In this document: in pieces, positions 5,887 through 13,836 of the stretch
How the letters are laid out: each line of letters begins with the position of its first letter
Numbering within the stretch: the stretch's first letter is position 1
Assembly (NCBI GenBank): GCA_025360895.1
Contig: JANYBF010000178.1
Span: 1-18,405, forward strand
Direction of reading: 5' to 3'
Length of the DNA stretch: 18,405 nt
Source of the DNA: Verrucomicrobiota bacterium
GTDB lineage: Bacteria; Verrucomicrobiota; Verrucomicrobiia; Limisphaerales; JADLHS01
Program-made: the position numbers and the translations under genes
The notes under the pieces: model-generated
What the model saw: only the letters and a program-made list of their open reading frames with translations
What the model was told of the DNA's origin: nothing
The model's database searches: none

Positions 5887-7401
5887 ATGACAAACGCAAG
5901 ATTAACCGGGCCAACAAGCTCGTTGGCGTGGTTCCTTGCCCTTGCCCTGCTTGCCAGCGTAACGCGCTCCGGTCATGCGGCGGTGGAATATACGCCGGCC
6001 ACCGTTCAGCCGCCGAAAGTTCCGCGTGAGTTTCGGGGGGCGTGGGTGGCGACGGTGGCCAACATTGATTGGCCGTCCAAACCCGGTTTGAGCGTGGCCG
6101 AACAAAAGGCGGAGTTGATCACCCTGTTGAATTATGCGGTGACGTTGCAGCTCAATGCGCTCATCTTCCAAGTGCGGCCGGCGTGCGATGCGATGTACGC
6201 CTCGAAGCTCGAACCGTGGTCGGAATATCTCACGGGCGCGATGGGCAAAGCGCCGTCGCCGTTTTACGATCCGTTGGCGTTTGCGATTTCGGAAGCGCAT
6301 CAGCGGGGGCTGGAATTGCACGCTTGGTTCAATCCTTATCGCGCCCATCATCCAAAATCCTGGTCGCCCATTACGGCTCAACACATCAGCAAGACCCGGC
6401 CGGAGTTGGTCCGCCAATACGGCAAAAATCTCTGGCTCGATCCGGGCGAACCCGGGGTGCAGGATTATTCGCTCAAGGTGGTGATGGATGTGGTCCAGCG
6501 TTACGACGTGGATGGCATTCACTTCGACGATTACTTTTATCCGTATGCGGAGAAATTGGCGGGTGGCCGGGAGTTGCCTTTTCCCGACGAGGCTAGTTGG
6601 CAACGCTATGGTGCGGGTGGCAAATTAAGCCGGGACGACTGGCGGCGGGAAAATGTAAACACCTTCATCGCGCGCACCTACCGATCCATCAAGGCCGCCA
6701 AGCCGTGGGTGAAATTCGGCCTCAGTCCGTTCGGCATCTGGCGTCCCGGCAATCCTCCGCAAATCAAAGGCTTTGACGCCCATGCCAAACTCTACGCCGA
6801 TGCGCGCAAGTGGATGCACCAGGGGTGGGGCGATTATTTCGCTCCCCAACTTTACTGGGCCAGTGATGCCCGCGAGCAAAGCTTTCCCGTCCTACTCGGC
6901 TGGTGGGCCGAACAGAATTACAAGCAGCGCCAGCTCTGGCCCGGACTGAACGCCGCCGAAGCGGGGGGCAAGCTGAAGAACACCGAAATCGCCCGGCAAA
7001 TCCAGTTCGCCCGCAAACAGGCGGAAGTGAGTGGAACAATCCTGTATAGCTTCCACGCGCTCATGGACAATCGCCCGCTCGCCAATTCCCTAATGACTGA
7101 GTACGGGCAGCCCGCCTTGGTTCCCGCTTGCCCCTGGCTCGGCAGCACGCTTCCGGCAGCCCCGAGCGTCAAGGTTGTGGCGTCGAAGTCGTTGCAAGTT
7201 CGTTGGACCCCCGGAGAGGGCGAGCCGGTGCGATGGTGGGTCCTCCAGTACCAGACCCGTTCCGGTTGGCAGACGGAAATCTTGCCAGCGGATCAACGGG
7301 CGCGCAGCTTCAAGGACAGTGATCCGGAAACCATCGCCGTGACGGCGGTGAGCCGGACCGGCATGGCCAGCGCCGCCGCCGTGGTTGCGCGCGGCAACTG
7401 A
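5887..7401 (+). CDS. Secreted glycoside-hydrolase-like 10 (GHL10 / DUF187) protein
   Basis: A 504-aa protein with a signal peptide (hydrophobic AWFLALALLASV, likely cut after GHA). The GHL10 barrel begins with FRGAWVATVANIDWP and contains the conserved blocks LNALIFQVRPACDAMY, LELHAWFNPYRAHH, DVDGIHFDDYFYPY, VKFGLSPFGIWRPG and FAPQLYWAS. Family members (such as YngK) are TIM-barrel proteins thought to act on glycans or peptidoglycan-related substrates; the exact substrate is not established. From about residue 420 a fibronectin-like beta domain follows (VKVVASKSLQVRWTPG). Length and order of blocks are normal and it appears intact. The broken TPR gene starts 23 bases downstream. Confidence 0.9.
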   Translation: MTNARLTGPTSSLAWFLALALLASVTRSGHAAVEYTPATVQPPKVPREFRGAWVATVANIDWPSKPGLSVAEQKAELITLLNYAVTLQLNALIFQVRPACDAMYASKLEPWSEYLTGAMGKAPSPFYDPLAFAISEAHQRGLELHAWFNPYRAHHPKSWSPITAQHISKTRPELVRQYGKNLWLDPGEPGVQDYSLKVVMDVVQRYDVDGIHFDDYFYPYAEKLAGGRELPFPDEASWQRYGAGGKLSRDDWRRENVNTFIARTYRSIKAAKPWVKFGLSPFGIWRPGNPPQIKGFDAHAKLYADARKWMHQGWGDYFAPQLYWASDAREQSFPVLLGWWAEQNYKQRQLWPGLNAAEAGGKLKNTEIARQIQFARKQAEVSGTILYSFHALMDNRPLANSLMTEYGQPALVPACPWLGSTLPAAPSVKVVASKSLQVRWTPGEGEPVRWWVLQYQTRSGWQTEILPADQRARSFKDSDPETIAVTAVSRTGMASAAAVVARGN

Positions 7402-7424
7402 CACGTCGAACTTTTTCGCCACCG

Positions 7425-9602
7425 ATGGAAACTGAAAATTTCGTTCCCGCTGCCGCCAAGGGTTCATCGCCCCCGCTTTTTGATCGAGCCAATTTGGTGT
7501 TGGGGCTGGCGTTGCTGGCGTTGACGTTCTGGGCCTTTCTAACTGGTGTGGACAATGATTTCGTCCGTTTCGATGACATGGATTACGTCACGTCGAATCA
7601 CATGGTGCAGCGGGGGCTGAGTGGGGACGGCGTGGTCTGGGCATTTTCAAGCACCAGCGTCGCGAACTGGCATCCCCTGACTTGGTTGTCGCACATGTGA
7701 GACTGCCAGCTCTTCAGCTTGAATCCGGCGGGACCTCACTTGACGAGTATTTTGCTGCACGCCGTAAATACGCTGCTCGTTTTCGTTGTGTTGCGCGGCC
7801 TGACGGGCGCAACGGGGCGAAGTTTTCTGGTGGCGGCGTTCTTCGGCAGGCATCCGCTGCGCGTCGAATCCGTCGCCTGGGTGGCCGAACGAAAGAATGT
7901 CTTGAGCATGTTGTTCTGGCTACTGTCGCTCTGGGCGTACACCAGTTACGTTCGGGCGACAGCTTTGCGCCCGACTCGATCCCGATTTTTTTTTCACCCT
8001 CGCCCTGGTTGCGTTCACCGGCGGACTGATGGCCAAACCGATGGTCGTGACGCTGCCGTTCGCACTGCTGTTGCTCGACTTCTGGCCGCTCAACCGCTGC
8101 CTGGGGAAAAAATGGTCCGCGTTGGTCCTGGAGAAAGCTCCGTTCTTTCTGCTTTCCGCCGTTGCCAGCGCCATCTCGTTCCTTGTGCAACGCGAAGGCG
8201 GGGCGGTGGATGCCGCCATGCCAATCTCCTACCGGATCAGTAACGCGATGATCGCCTGCGTCCGCTATCTCGGAAAAATATTCTGGCCGGTGGATCTGGC
8301 TTTTTTTATCCCCATCCCCAGCACTGGCCAGCGATCATGGTAGGAATGGCCGGGCTGACGCTGTTGGGAATTTCCACGCTGGCGTGGGCCTTCCGTCACC
8401 GTACCCCCAGCTTGATCACGGGCTGGTGTTGGTTTCTCGGCACCCTCGTGCCTGTGATCGGTCTCGTGCAGGTAGGCCAGCAATCCATTGCAGATCGTTA
8501 TACCTACATCCCGAGCCTGGGAATTCTGATTGCCTTGGTCTGGGGTGTTCATCAATGCGTGGCCGGGCGTAACTTTCTGACACGCGTGGTCACGGTTGCT
8601 GCCGGATTCGCCCTCTCGTTGTGTCTGCTGTTGACTCGCCAACAAACTGGGTATTGGAAGAGCCCCGAGTCGCTGGCTCGCCATGCGCTTGCCGTGACGC
8701 GCGATAATTTTATCGCGCACGACCTGCTCGGAGAAGTCTTCGAGGAGCGCGGCCAATATGACGACGCGCTACAGGAACGGGTGGAAACCTTGCGCCTCCA
8801 ACCCAACTTCGCCCCGGCGCATAATAATTTGGGAATCGCGCTTCAGAAACGGAATCGGCTGCCCGAAGCCATGAGCCATTTCGAACAGGCGTTACGTTTG
8901 CGGCCGCGCTATCCCGAAGCCCATTACAACCTCGGCGCGGCGTTCGAGCAAGCCGACCGTCCCAACGATGCGATCCGCGAATATGAACGCGCCCTCGCTC
9001 TGCGGCCGGACTGCGCGGACGCCCACTACAATCTGGGACTGCTGTTGGGGCGCTTGGGGCGGCTTGACGATGCGATCCGCCAGTTTCAAGAAACGATCCG
9101 CTGCAACCCGAACGCCGCCGATGCCTACAACAATCTCGGCGTGACCTTGGATCGTTTGGGCCGGTCCCAGGAAGCGATCCATCAATATCAGCAGGCCATT
9201 CGCGTGCAGCCGGATTCTGCCCGGGCACATTTCAACCTCGGAGTAGCGCTGGCCGGCGCGGGACAACTGGCCGAAGCCGGACAACAGTTTGAAGTTGTCC
9301 TGCAACTGAAACCCGACTACGCCGAAGCTCAAACCAACCTGGGCGCGTTCCGGTTCGCAAACCGTGATGGCCCCGTTGCCGGCGGCGGGCCGGGTCGAGA
9401 AACGCCATGCCAGCTACCAATCCCGCCGCAAATTGTCCGGAGTCACACCATTTTCGCGCAGTTTGCGCAGACTAAGCGCATCGTGGCGTTTCGCGAGTCG
9501 GACCCCAGTTTTATCGGTCATCAGCGGGCAGTGGAAAAACCTCGGTGCTGCCAATCCAAGTGCCCGGTAGAGCAGGAGTTGGCGCGCAGTGGACTTGAGT
9601 AA
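7425..9602 (+). pseudogene. Membrane/TPR protein (PMT-like N-terminus, TPR C-terminus), broken by a stop and two frameshifts
   Basis: Pieces in different frames read as one protein: a membrane part with FVRFDDMDYV, NWHPLTWLSHM, HPLRVESVAWVAERK, GLMAKPMVVTLPFALLLLDF and ADRYTYIPSLG, then six or so TPR units (AHYNLG...DAIREYERALALRP) to about 9350. This is the O-mannosyltransferase-like/TPR family common in Verrucomicrobia and Planctomycetes. Defects: (1) in-frame TGA at 7698-7700 after WLSHM, where homologues read on into DCQLF; the frame continues past it. (2) A T9 run at 7986-7994; one T fewer would restore FFFTLALVAF. (3) A T7 run at 8301-8307; one T more would restore LAFFYPHPQHWPAIMVG. 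After about 9350 the frame no longer looks like TPR and runs 189 bases antisense over gluQ. A decayed gene or homopolymer sequencing errors; the TGA is harder to explain by the latter. Confidence 0.8.
8337..9602 (+). CDS. TPR-containing C-terminal ORF of the broken gene
   Basis: The longest uninterrupted piece (421 aa) of the pseudogene above, listed because gene callers will report it alone. Residues 1-105 hold three or so membrane helices (TLLGISTLAWAF, GTLVPVIGLV, ILIALVWGV) and the YIPSLG motif. Residues 120-340 are consecutive TPR units with the canonical A.YNLG...A...F..A..L.P pattern. The ATG at 8337 is internal: the codons before it (PHPQHWPAI) still match the family. The tail after about residue 340 is antisense gluQ sequence. 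Confidence 0.6.
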   Translation: MVGMAGLTLLGISTLAWAFRHRTPSLITGWCWFLGTLVPVIGLVQVGQQSIADRYTYIPSLGILIALVWGVHQCVAGRNFLTRVVTVAAGFALSLCLLLTRQQTGYWKSPESLARHALAVTRDNFIAHDLLGEVFEERGQYDDALQERVETLRLQPNFAPAHNNLGIALQKRNRLPEAMSHFEQALRLRPRYPEAHYNLGAAFEQADRPNDAIREYERALALRPDCADAHYNLGLLLGRLGRLDDAIRQFQETIRCNPNAADAYNNLGVTLDRLGRSQEAIHQYQQAIRVQPDSARAHFNLGVALAGAGQLAEAGQQFEVVLQLKPDYAEAQTNLGAFRFANRDGPVAGGGPGRETPCQLPIPPQIVRSHTIFAQFAQTKRIVAFRESDPSFIGHQRAVEKPRCCQSKCPVEQELARSGLE

Positions 9603-10259
9603 ATCCTCGCCCCGCACGACTTCGGTGATTTGCATTGCCGCGTCGTCCACCACCACGGAAAGTTGGTAGGCGGGAACGTCATCGTGCCTCCACACGACGA
9701 AATCACCAAAGTCTTTGCCGGCGACAAACGCTTGCGGACCGAGGTTTTCGTCGTGGAAGGAAATCGTTTCGCTGTCGGTCACGCGGAAGCGCCAGTTGAA
9801 GCGAGTGGAGGGCGGAGAGTGGATGGTTGATGGTGATTTGCTGCGGCAGGTGCCGGGATAGATCGGCTCGTCGTCATCGGCGGCGTGCGGAGCACGGGCG
9901 GCGGCGGCGATGTCTTTACGTGAACAGGTGCAAGGGTAGATAAAACCGCCGGTTCGTAATTGGTCGAGCGCCGCCCGATAGAACCGGGTTCGGTCGCTTT
10001 GGCTATACGGTCCCAGCGGTCCGCCGCAGTCCGGCCCTTCGCTCCATTTAAAACCAAACCAGTGCAAGTCTTCGATCATCGCCCCGACGAACTCCAGTTT
10101 GAAGCGCTGAGCGTCAATGTCATCGTTGCGCAGTATCAACGTGCCGCCCTGGGTGCGTGCGCGTTGCCGGGCGATCCAAAACGTCCGCGCGTGACCGAGG
10201 TGCAGGTAACCCGTGGGCGAAGGGGCGAGGCGACCGCGATAATTTTTAGCCGAAGCCAT
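9414..10259 (-). CDS. gluQ: Glutamyl-Q tRNA(Asp) synthetase
   Basis: A 281-aa paralogue of the GluRS catalytic domain without anticodon-binding domain, the size expected for GluQ, which charges queuosine at the wobble position of tRNA(Asp) with glutamate. Seen: RLAPSPTGYLHLGHA with the HIGH-type motif (HLGH, residues 20-23), KMSKS counterpart RLAKRH near the C-terminus, and zinc ligands C110, C112, Y134, C138 (YPCTC and YPGTC). The usual RxED motif reads RNDD (E to D). A low-complexity Ser/Pro/Thr stretch (residues 140-152) after the zinc site looks like a local insertion. Start ATG 10259. It converges with the TPR pseudogene, whose frame overlaps its 3' end. Family assignment is firm. Confidence 0.92.
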   Translation of the reverse strand: MASAKNYRGRLAPSPTGYLHLGHARTFWIARQRARTQGGTLILRNDDIDAQRFKLEFVGAMIEDLHWFGFKWSEGPDCGGPLGPYSQSDRTRFYRAALDQLRTGGFIYPCTCSRKDIAAAARAPHAADDDEPIYPGTCRSKSPSTIHSPPSTRFNWRFRVTDSETISFHDENLGPQAFVAGKDFGDFVVWRHDDVPAYQLSVVVDDAAMQITEVVRGEDLLKSTARQLLLYRALGLAAPRFFHCPLMTDKTGVRLAKRHDALSLRKLRENGVTPDNLRRDW

Positions 10260-10427
10260 GCGATTTGGATTTAACGCCCGGGAACAAGGCTGTGATGGCG
10301 ACCGGGTGATAAAACCACTTCCCCGCGACCAACTACAATCCTCGACGATGTTCCCAATCTTTCACCCACTCCGGTTAGGAGAATCGCTTGGCGTCTTTGC
10401 AGTGCGTTGAATTCTGACGGCATCTGG

Positions 10428-11462
10428 TCAGTACGTCAGTAAGTCCAGCGCTTTGATCCCGTGCGGGGCAAGTTCCCAGTGGCTGCCGCGTTGGGTAACC
10501 AGTCGGCGACAAGGGTTTTTCTTCGCTTCGGCCTCGTTGACCGACAACAACTGGAACTTTGTTTTGCCTTTTATTTCAGCGGCGGTGCGAGGGATTAACT
10601 CCTTCGGTATGCCATTGAAGTTGAGCGCGATTTCGTAACCGGCCACGCCATCCTTTTGGGCCAGGGGATTCGCGCGCACCAAGGCACTGTAGCGTTTCAG
10701 CCAGGGAAAGTCGGTTGCCCGTACGACAATGCGGCACAGCTCCGTCTGGTTTTGGATGAATTGGGCCAGGCTAAATTTCAGACCGAGCCGTTGCTGTTCC
10801 AACAAGATTGCGCGCGGATCGAGTCCGAGGAGATTCTGGCCGTTCCAGGCGCCGTGATCGTTGCGTTGGCCGGGAAAATTTTTCTTGTACCACGCGGGGA
10901 AGTGGTCGTTGAGGAAGAGGTTCAACTCAAAGTGAACATGGGCTCGCTCTTTGGAAATCCCCTCCCGGGTGTTGGCCGTGCGGCCCATGATGCCGATCGG
11001 CTGGCCGGCTTTCACGGCGAAGCCGGATTTTAAGTCCGCGCCGATTTCGCGCAGATGCGCGTACGTGGAATAAATCTCAAGCCCGTCAATCTCATGGCGC
11101 AAGACGATATAATTTCCGAAGTTGGAGAGGGCGGCCTTGCGGTTAACGTAAGCGACCGTCCCGGCCGCCGTGGCCAGCACGGGGTCGGTCGGTTCGCCGC
11201 GTTTGTCGCGCTGAAGACAACGAATATCCAGTCCTTCGTGCAATTGGTGGCCATCCGAACGCACGCAGCCAAACGTGCCGGTGATCCAGGTTTTGCCGAC
11301 GGTCGGGACGAAGAAACGTTCGCCCCCGCCGTCCGCTTCGAACAAGGTCCGGTTGGCAGTGGGCAGGTGAAACGGTTGGGCCTTGAGTGCGCCGGTGAGC
11401 GACGCCAGCACGACCACGAGCAAAGTCCGAATGAGACCAGCCGGCGGGCGAAATATAGTCAC
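10428..11462 (-). CDS. Secreted M23-family metallopeptidase (LytM-like)
   Basis: A 344-aa protein with an N-terminal signal peptide (LIRTLLVVVLASLTGALKA). A LytM/M23 domain follows: HEGLD (H75, D79) and HVHFEL (H175, H177) supply zinc and catalytic residues, with TYAHL (H136) between, and GTVAYV and GNYIVLRHE as typical strands. M23 enzymes cut peptidoglycan cross-bridges; with all ligands present it should be active. About 150 C-terminal residues belong to no domain I recognise. The GTG start at 11462 overlaps the TGA of the lipoprotein gene (GTGA), so the two are translationally coupled. Nothing is recognised in 10260-10427. Confidence 0.88.
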   Translation of the reverse strand: MTIFRPPAGLIRTLLVVVLASLTGALKAQPFHLPTANRTLFEADGGGERFFVPTVGKTWITGTFGCVRSDGHQLHEGLDIRCLQRDKRGEPTDPVLATAAGTVAYVNRKAALSNFGNYIVLRHEIDGLEIYSTYAHLREIGADLKSGFAVKAGQPIGIMGRTANTREGISKERAHVHFELNLFLNDHFPAWYKKNFPGQRNDHGAWNGQNLLGLDPRAILLEQQRLGLKFSLAQFIQNQTELCRIVVRATDFPWLKRYSALVRANPLAQKDGVAGYEIALNFNGIPKELIPRTAAEIKGKTKFQLLSVNEAEAKKNPCRRLVTQRGSHWELAPHGIKALDLLTY

Positions 11463-11995
11463 GGCCGCATTTGTTCCCCCGCCTTTTTGGCGTGATTGTT
11501 CAATCCGAGCACAATTTGCTCGGCACCCGCCCGGTCGGTATCGGGTGTGAAAATGAGCACTCCGTCGGAGATGCGTCGCGCGATGCGTGGCGCCCCGATC
11601 CAGCGATCGACTGCGTTCGGCTCCACGCCGAATTGACTGCGGATGGCGAAGCGGTGGCCCGGGTAGGTCCCCGAATATTGTTCCAGAATCGTCCGGCCAA
11701 AATTGTTAAATTCGAGTTTCAAAGAAAAGCCGCCGTGCGCCTCGATCAAGCTGGCGGCGGAGAGCATGCTCTCGTTGAGGAAAGGATTCTTCATCACATT
11801 GACCAGCATTGGCGCCGTGCGACTCACGGACACCACCTCGGTGAGGCCCGGAATTTCCACGTTGGATTCAAGGTGAATGCGCAGGGTGGCGAGCTGTTTC
11901 TCTTCTTTGGACTTTGCAGTCTGACAGCCGGTCAGGGGGACCAGCGCCAGGCAGACCAGCAAATAGATGTTGAATCGGAGCGGCCGAATTACCAT
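11459..11995 (-). CDS. Lipoprotein, possible SecD-P1-like domain
   Basis: A 178-aa protein from ATG 11995. A lipoprotein signal (hydrophobic IYLLVCLALVP followed by lipobox LTGC, Cys24) places it on a membrane facing the periplasm. The frame is open further upstream to 12232, but those residues are Arg-rich and precede the signal, so 11995 is the start. The mature part (TLRIHLESN, FSLKLEFNNFGRTILEQYSG, GAPRIARRISDGVLIFT, AEQIVLGLNN) has the rhythm of the SecD periplasmic P1 domain; this is a weak resemblance. Its stop overlaps the start of the M23 peptidase gene, suggesting a joint envelope role. It is divergent from the small basic ORF at 12041. Confidence 0.75.
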   Translation of the reverse strand: MVIRPLRFNIYLLVCLALVPLTGCQTAKSKEEKQLATLRIHLESNVEIPGLTEVVSVSRTAPMLVNVMKNPFLNESMLSAASLIEAHGGFSLKLEFNNFGRTILEQYSGTYPGHRFAIRSQFGVEPNAVDRWIGAPRIARRISDGVLIFTPDTDRAGAEQIVLGLNNHAKKAGEQMRP

Positions 11996-12040
11996 AGTGC
12001 CTACACAAAATCGGAACACGAAAGCAAAGTAAAGACTGAT

Positions 12041-12154
12041 ATGGGCAAACAAACGAACAAGACGATCAAACGCAAACGCCGGGTGGCTTATCTCAAGCGG
12101 CGCAAAGCAGTGGTGCAAACCAAACGCAAGCCGGCGGCGAAGAAGGCGGAATAG
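12041..12154 (+). CDS. 37-aa Lys/Arg-rich protein
   Basis: An ORF from ATG 12041 (MGKQTNKTIKRKRR...) ending KRKPAAKKAE. Nearly half of the residues are Lys or Arg, so it is expected to bind nucleic acid or ribosomes. A Rho-independent terminator 17 bases after its stop supports a real transcription unit. It reminds me of short basic proteins seen in other Verrucomicrobia (memory, not checked). The open frame extends upstream to 11471, but that part is antisense to the lipoprotein gene. Confidence 0.65.
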   Translation: MGKQTNKTIKRKRRVAYLKRRKAVVQTKRKPAAKKAE

Positions 12155-12171
12155 CCAGCCAGATAATGAAG

Positions 12172-12196
12172 GCCGCCCGACGAGGGCGGCTTTTTT
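12172..12196 (+). terminator. Rho-independent terminator
   Basis: A perfect 7-bp stem GCCGCCC / GGGCGGC (12172-12178 with 12184-12190), loop GACGA, then six T. It follows the stop of the 37-aa ORF and separates it from serS. In 12197-12381 nothing further is recognised. Confidence 0.85.
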
Positions 12197-12381
12197 GTTG
12201 CGGAGCTTTAACCGGCCGGGGGCGGCTCGCAAACGGTTTTGGATTCAGTTTTCTGGCTTCGCAAAAATCCCAACCCAGATGCGGTAGCCGGCCCAGCGGC
12301 AGCGATATCTCCCACTGTTTTCAACTGGCCGGGACGCGGCTTCCGCCTTGCGACGCGGGTTTGCTTTCCTATAATCCGCCC

Positions 12382-13683
12382 ATGCTCGACATTAAATTGA
12401 TTCGCGAACGGCCGGACTTTGTCCGCCAACGGCTGGCCACGCGCGGAGCCGGAGAGGAGCAACTTATTGAGGGCATTTTGTTAGCGGATGACCAGCGGCG
12501 AAAGGCCCTGGCCGAAGTGGAAATTCTCAAAGCCACGCGTAATCGGGTTTCAAAAGAAATTGGTGCGTTGATGGGGCAGAAGAAATTCGCCGAAGCCGAC
12601 GCCAAGAAAGTGGAGACCAAAGACCTCGGAGATCAGATTACGGCACTGGATCAGCAGGCAAAGACGGCGGAAGGAGCGCGCGATGGATTGATGCTGCGCC
12701 TGCCGAATCTGCCGCACGAATCCGTGGCGCTCGGCAAGGGCGCGGCGGATAATCCGCTCGTGCGCCGCCATGGGGAAAAGCCCGACTTTGCGTTCCAGCC
12801 CAAGTCCCATGTGGAGTTGTGCGAAAGTTTAAAGCTCGTGGATTTTGCGCGCGGGGTAAAGTTGTCGGGCAGTGGGTTTCTGCTTTACACCAACTGGGGC
12901 GCGAAATTGGAGCGGGCGCTGATTCAATACATGCTCGATCTGCACACCCGCGAACATGGCTATACCGAAGTCGCCCCGCCGCTCATGGTTGGCCCCCAGT
13001 GTCTGGAAGGCGTGGGGCAATTTCCAAAATTCAAAGATCAGTATTACGGCGTGGCCGAAGGTAACGATGCCGCCAAACTTGGGCAATTGTATCTAATCCC
13101 GACGGCCGAGACGCCGGTGGCAAACATTCATCGCGAGGAGATTTTATCGGAGAAACAACTGCCGATTTGCTACTGCGCGTACACGCCCTGCTTTCGCGGC
13201 GAGGCGGGCGCCGCGGGCGTGGGCACGCGCGGTATGATTCGCGTGCATCAGTTCGACAAGGTGGAGTTGATCAAGATCGTAAAGCCGGAGGATGGCTATG
13301 CCGAACAGGAGAAAATGTTGGCGGACGCGGAGCGCGTTTTGCAATCGCTGGGCCTGCATTATCGTGTGGTGGAGCTTTGTACCGGCGACATGGGCTTTGC
13401 CAGCGCGAAGACCTACGATATCGAAGTATGGGCGGCGGGGCAGGGGAGTTATCTGGAAGTCTCCAGCGTATCAAACTGCGAAGACTTTCAGTCGCGGCGG
13501 ATGAACATGCGATTCAAGACCGAGGCCGGGGAAAACAAATTTCCCCACATTCTCAACGGCAGCGGTACGGCGCTGGCCCGATTGTTTGTCGCATTGGTCG
13601 AGACGTATCAACAGGTGGATGGCAGCGTGCTGATTCCGCCGGCGTTGCAGCCGTATCTGAAGACGAATCAGCTTGTTCCGTAG
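12382..13683 (+). CDS. serS: Seryl-tRNA synthetase
   Basis: A 433-aa class II synthetase that charges tRNA(Ser) (and tRNA(Sec)) with serine. Starts at ATG 12382 with the family opening MLDIKLIRERPDFV; the open frame before it (to 12166) is not family sequence. Residues 30-105 are the long antiparallel coiled-coil arm that grips the tRNA. Motif 2 is CFRGEAGAAGVGTRGMIRVHQF (about residues 270-291) and motif 3 is NGSGTALARLFVALVE (about 390-405). TAETPVANIHREEIL is the TxE serine-binding region. Normal length and no defects seen. Confidence 0.96.
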   Translation: MLDIKLIRERPDFVRQRLATRGAGEEQLIEGILLADDQRRKALAEVEILKATRNRVSKEIGALMGQKKFAEADAKKVETKDLGDQITALDQQAKTAEGARDGLMLRLPNLPHESVALGKGAADNPLVRRHGEKPDFAFQPKSHVELCESLKLVDFARGVKLSGSGFLLYTNWGAKLERALIQYMLDLHTREHGYTEVAPPLMVGPQCLEGVGQFPKFKDQYYGVAEGNDAAKLGQLYLIPTAETPVANIHREEILSEKQLPICYCAYTPCFRGEAGAAGVGTRGMIRVHQFDKVELIKIVKPEDGYAEQEKMLADAERVLQSLGLHYRVVELCTGDMGFASAKTYDIEVWAAGQGSYLEVSSVSNCEDFQSRRMNMRFKTEAGENKFPHILNGSGTALARLFVALVETYQQVDGSVLIPPALQPYLKTNQLVP

Positions 13684-13836
13684 CCAACAAATGGGTAGAA
13701 TCGGAGCACCAACCCCTAGCTGGCCAATGCTTATGTCAACAGATGAAACGATCAATGACTCGATTCTCGGTGGCAATTTGAATTCCGTGTTTGCGCTTTC
13801 GCTGATCCCTGGCAGTTGGAAGTTAGCTAGGCTGGC

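Noticed and set aside
12166..12381. Extended N-terminus of serS (72 extra residues)
   Set aside because: The first extra codons lie in the terminator hairpin, and SerS begins with MLDIKLIRERPDFV in the family.
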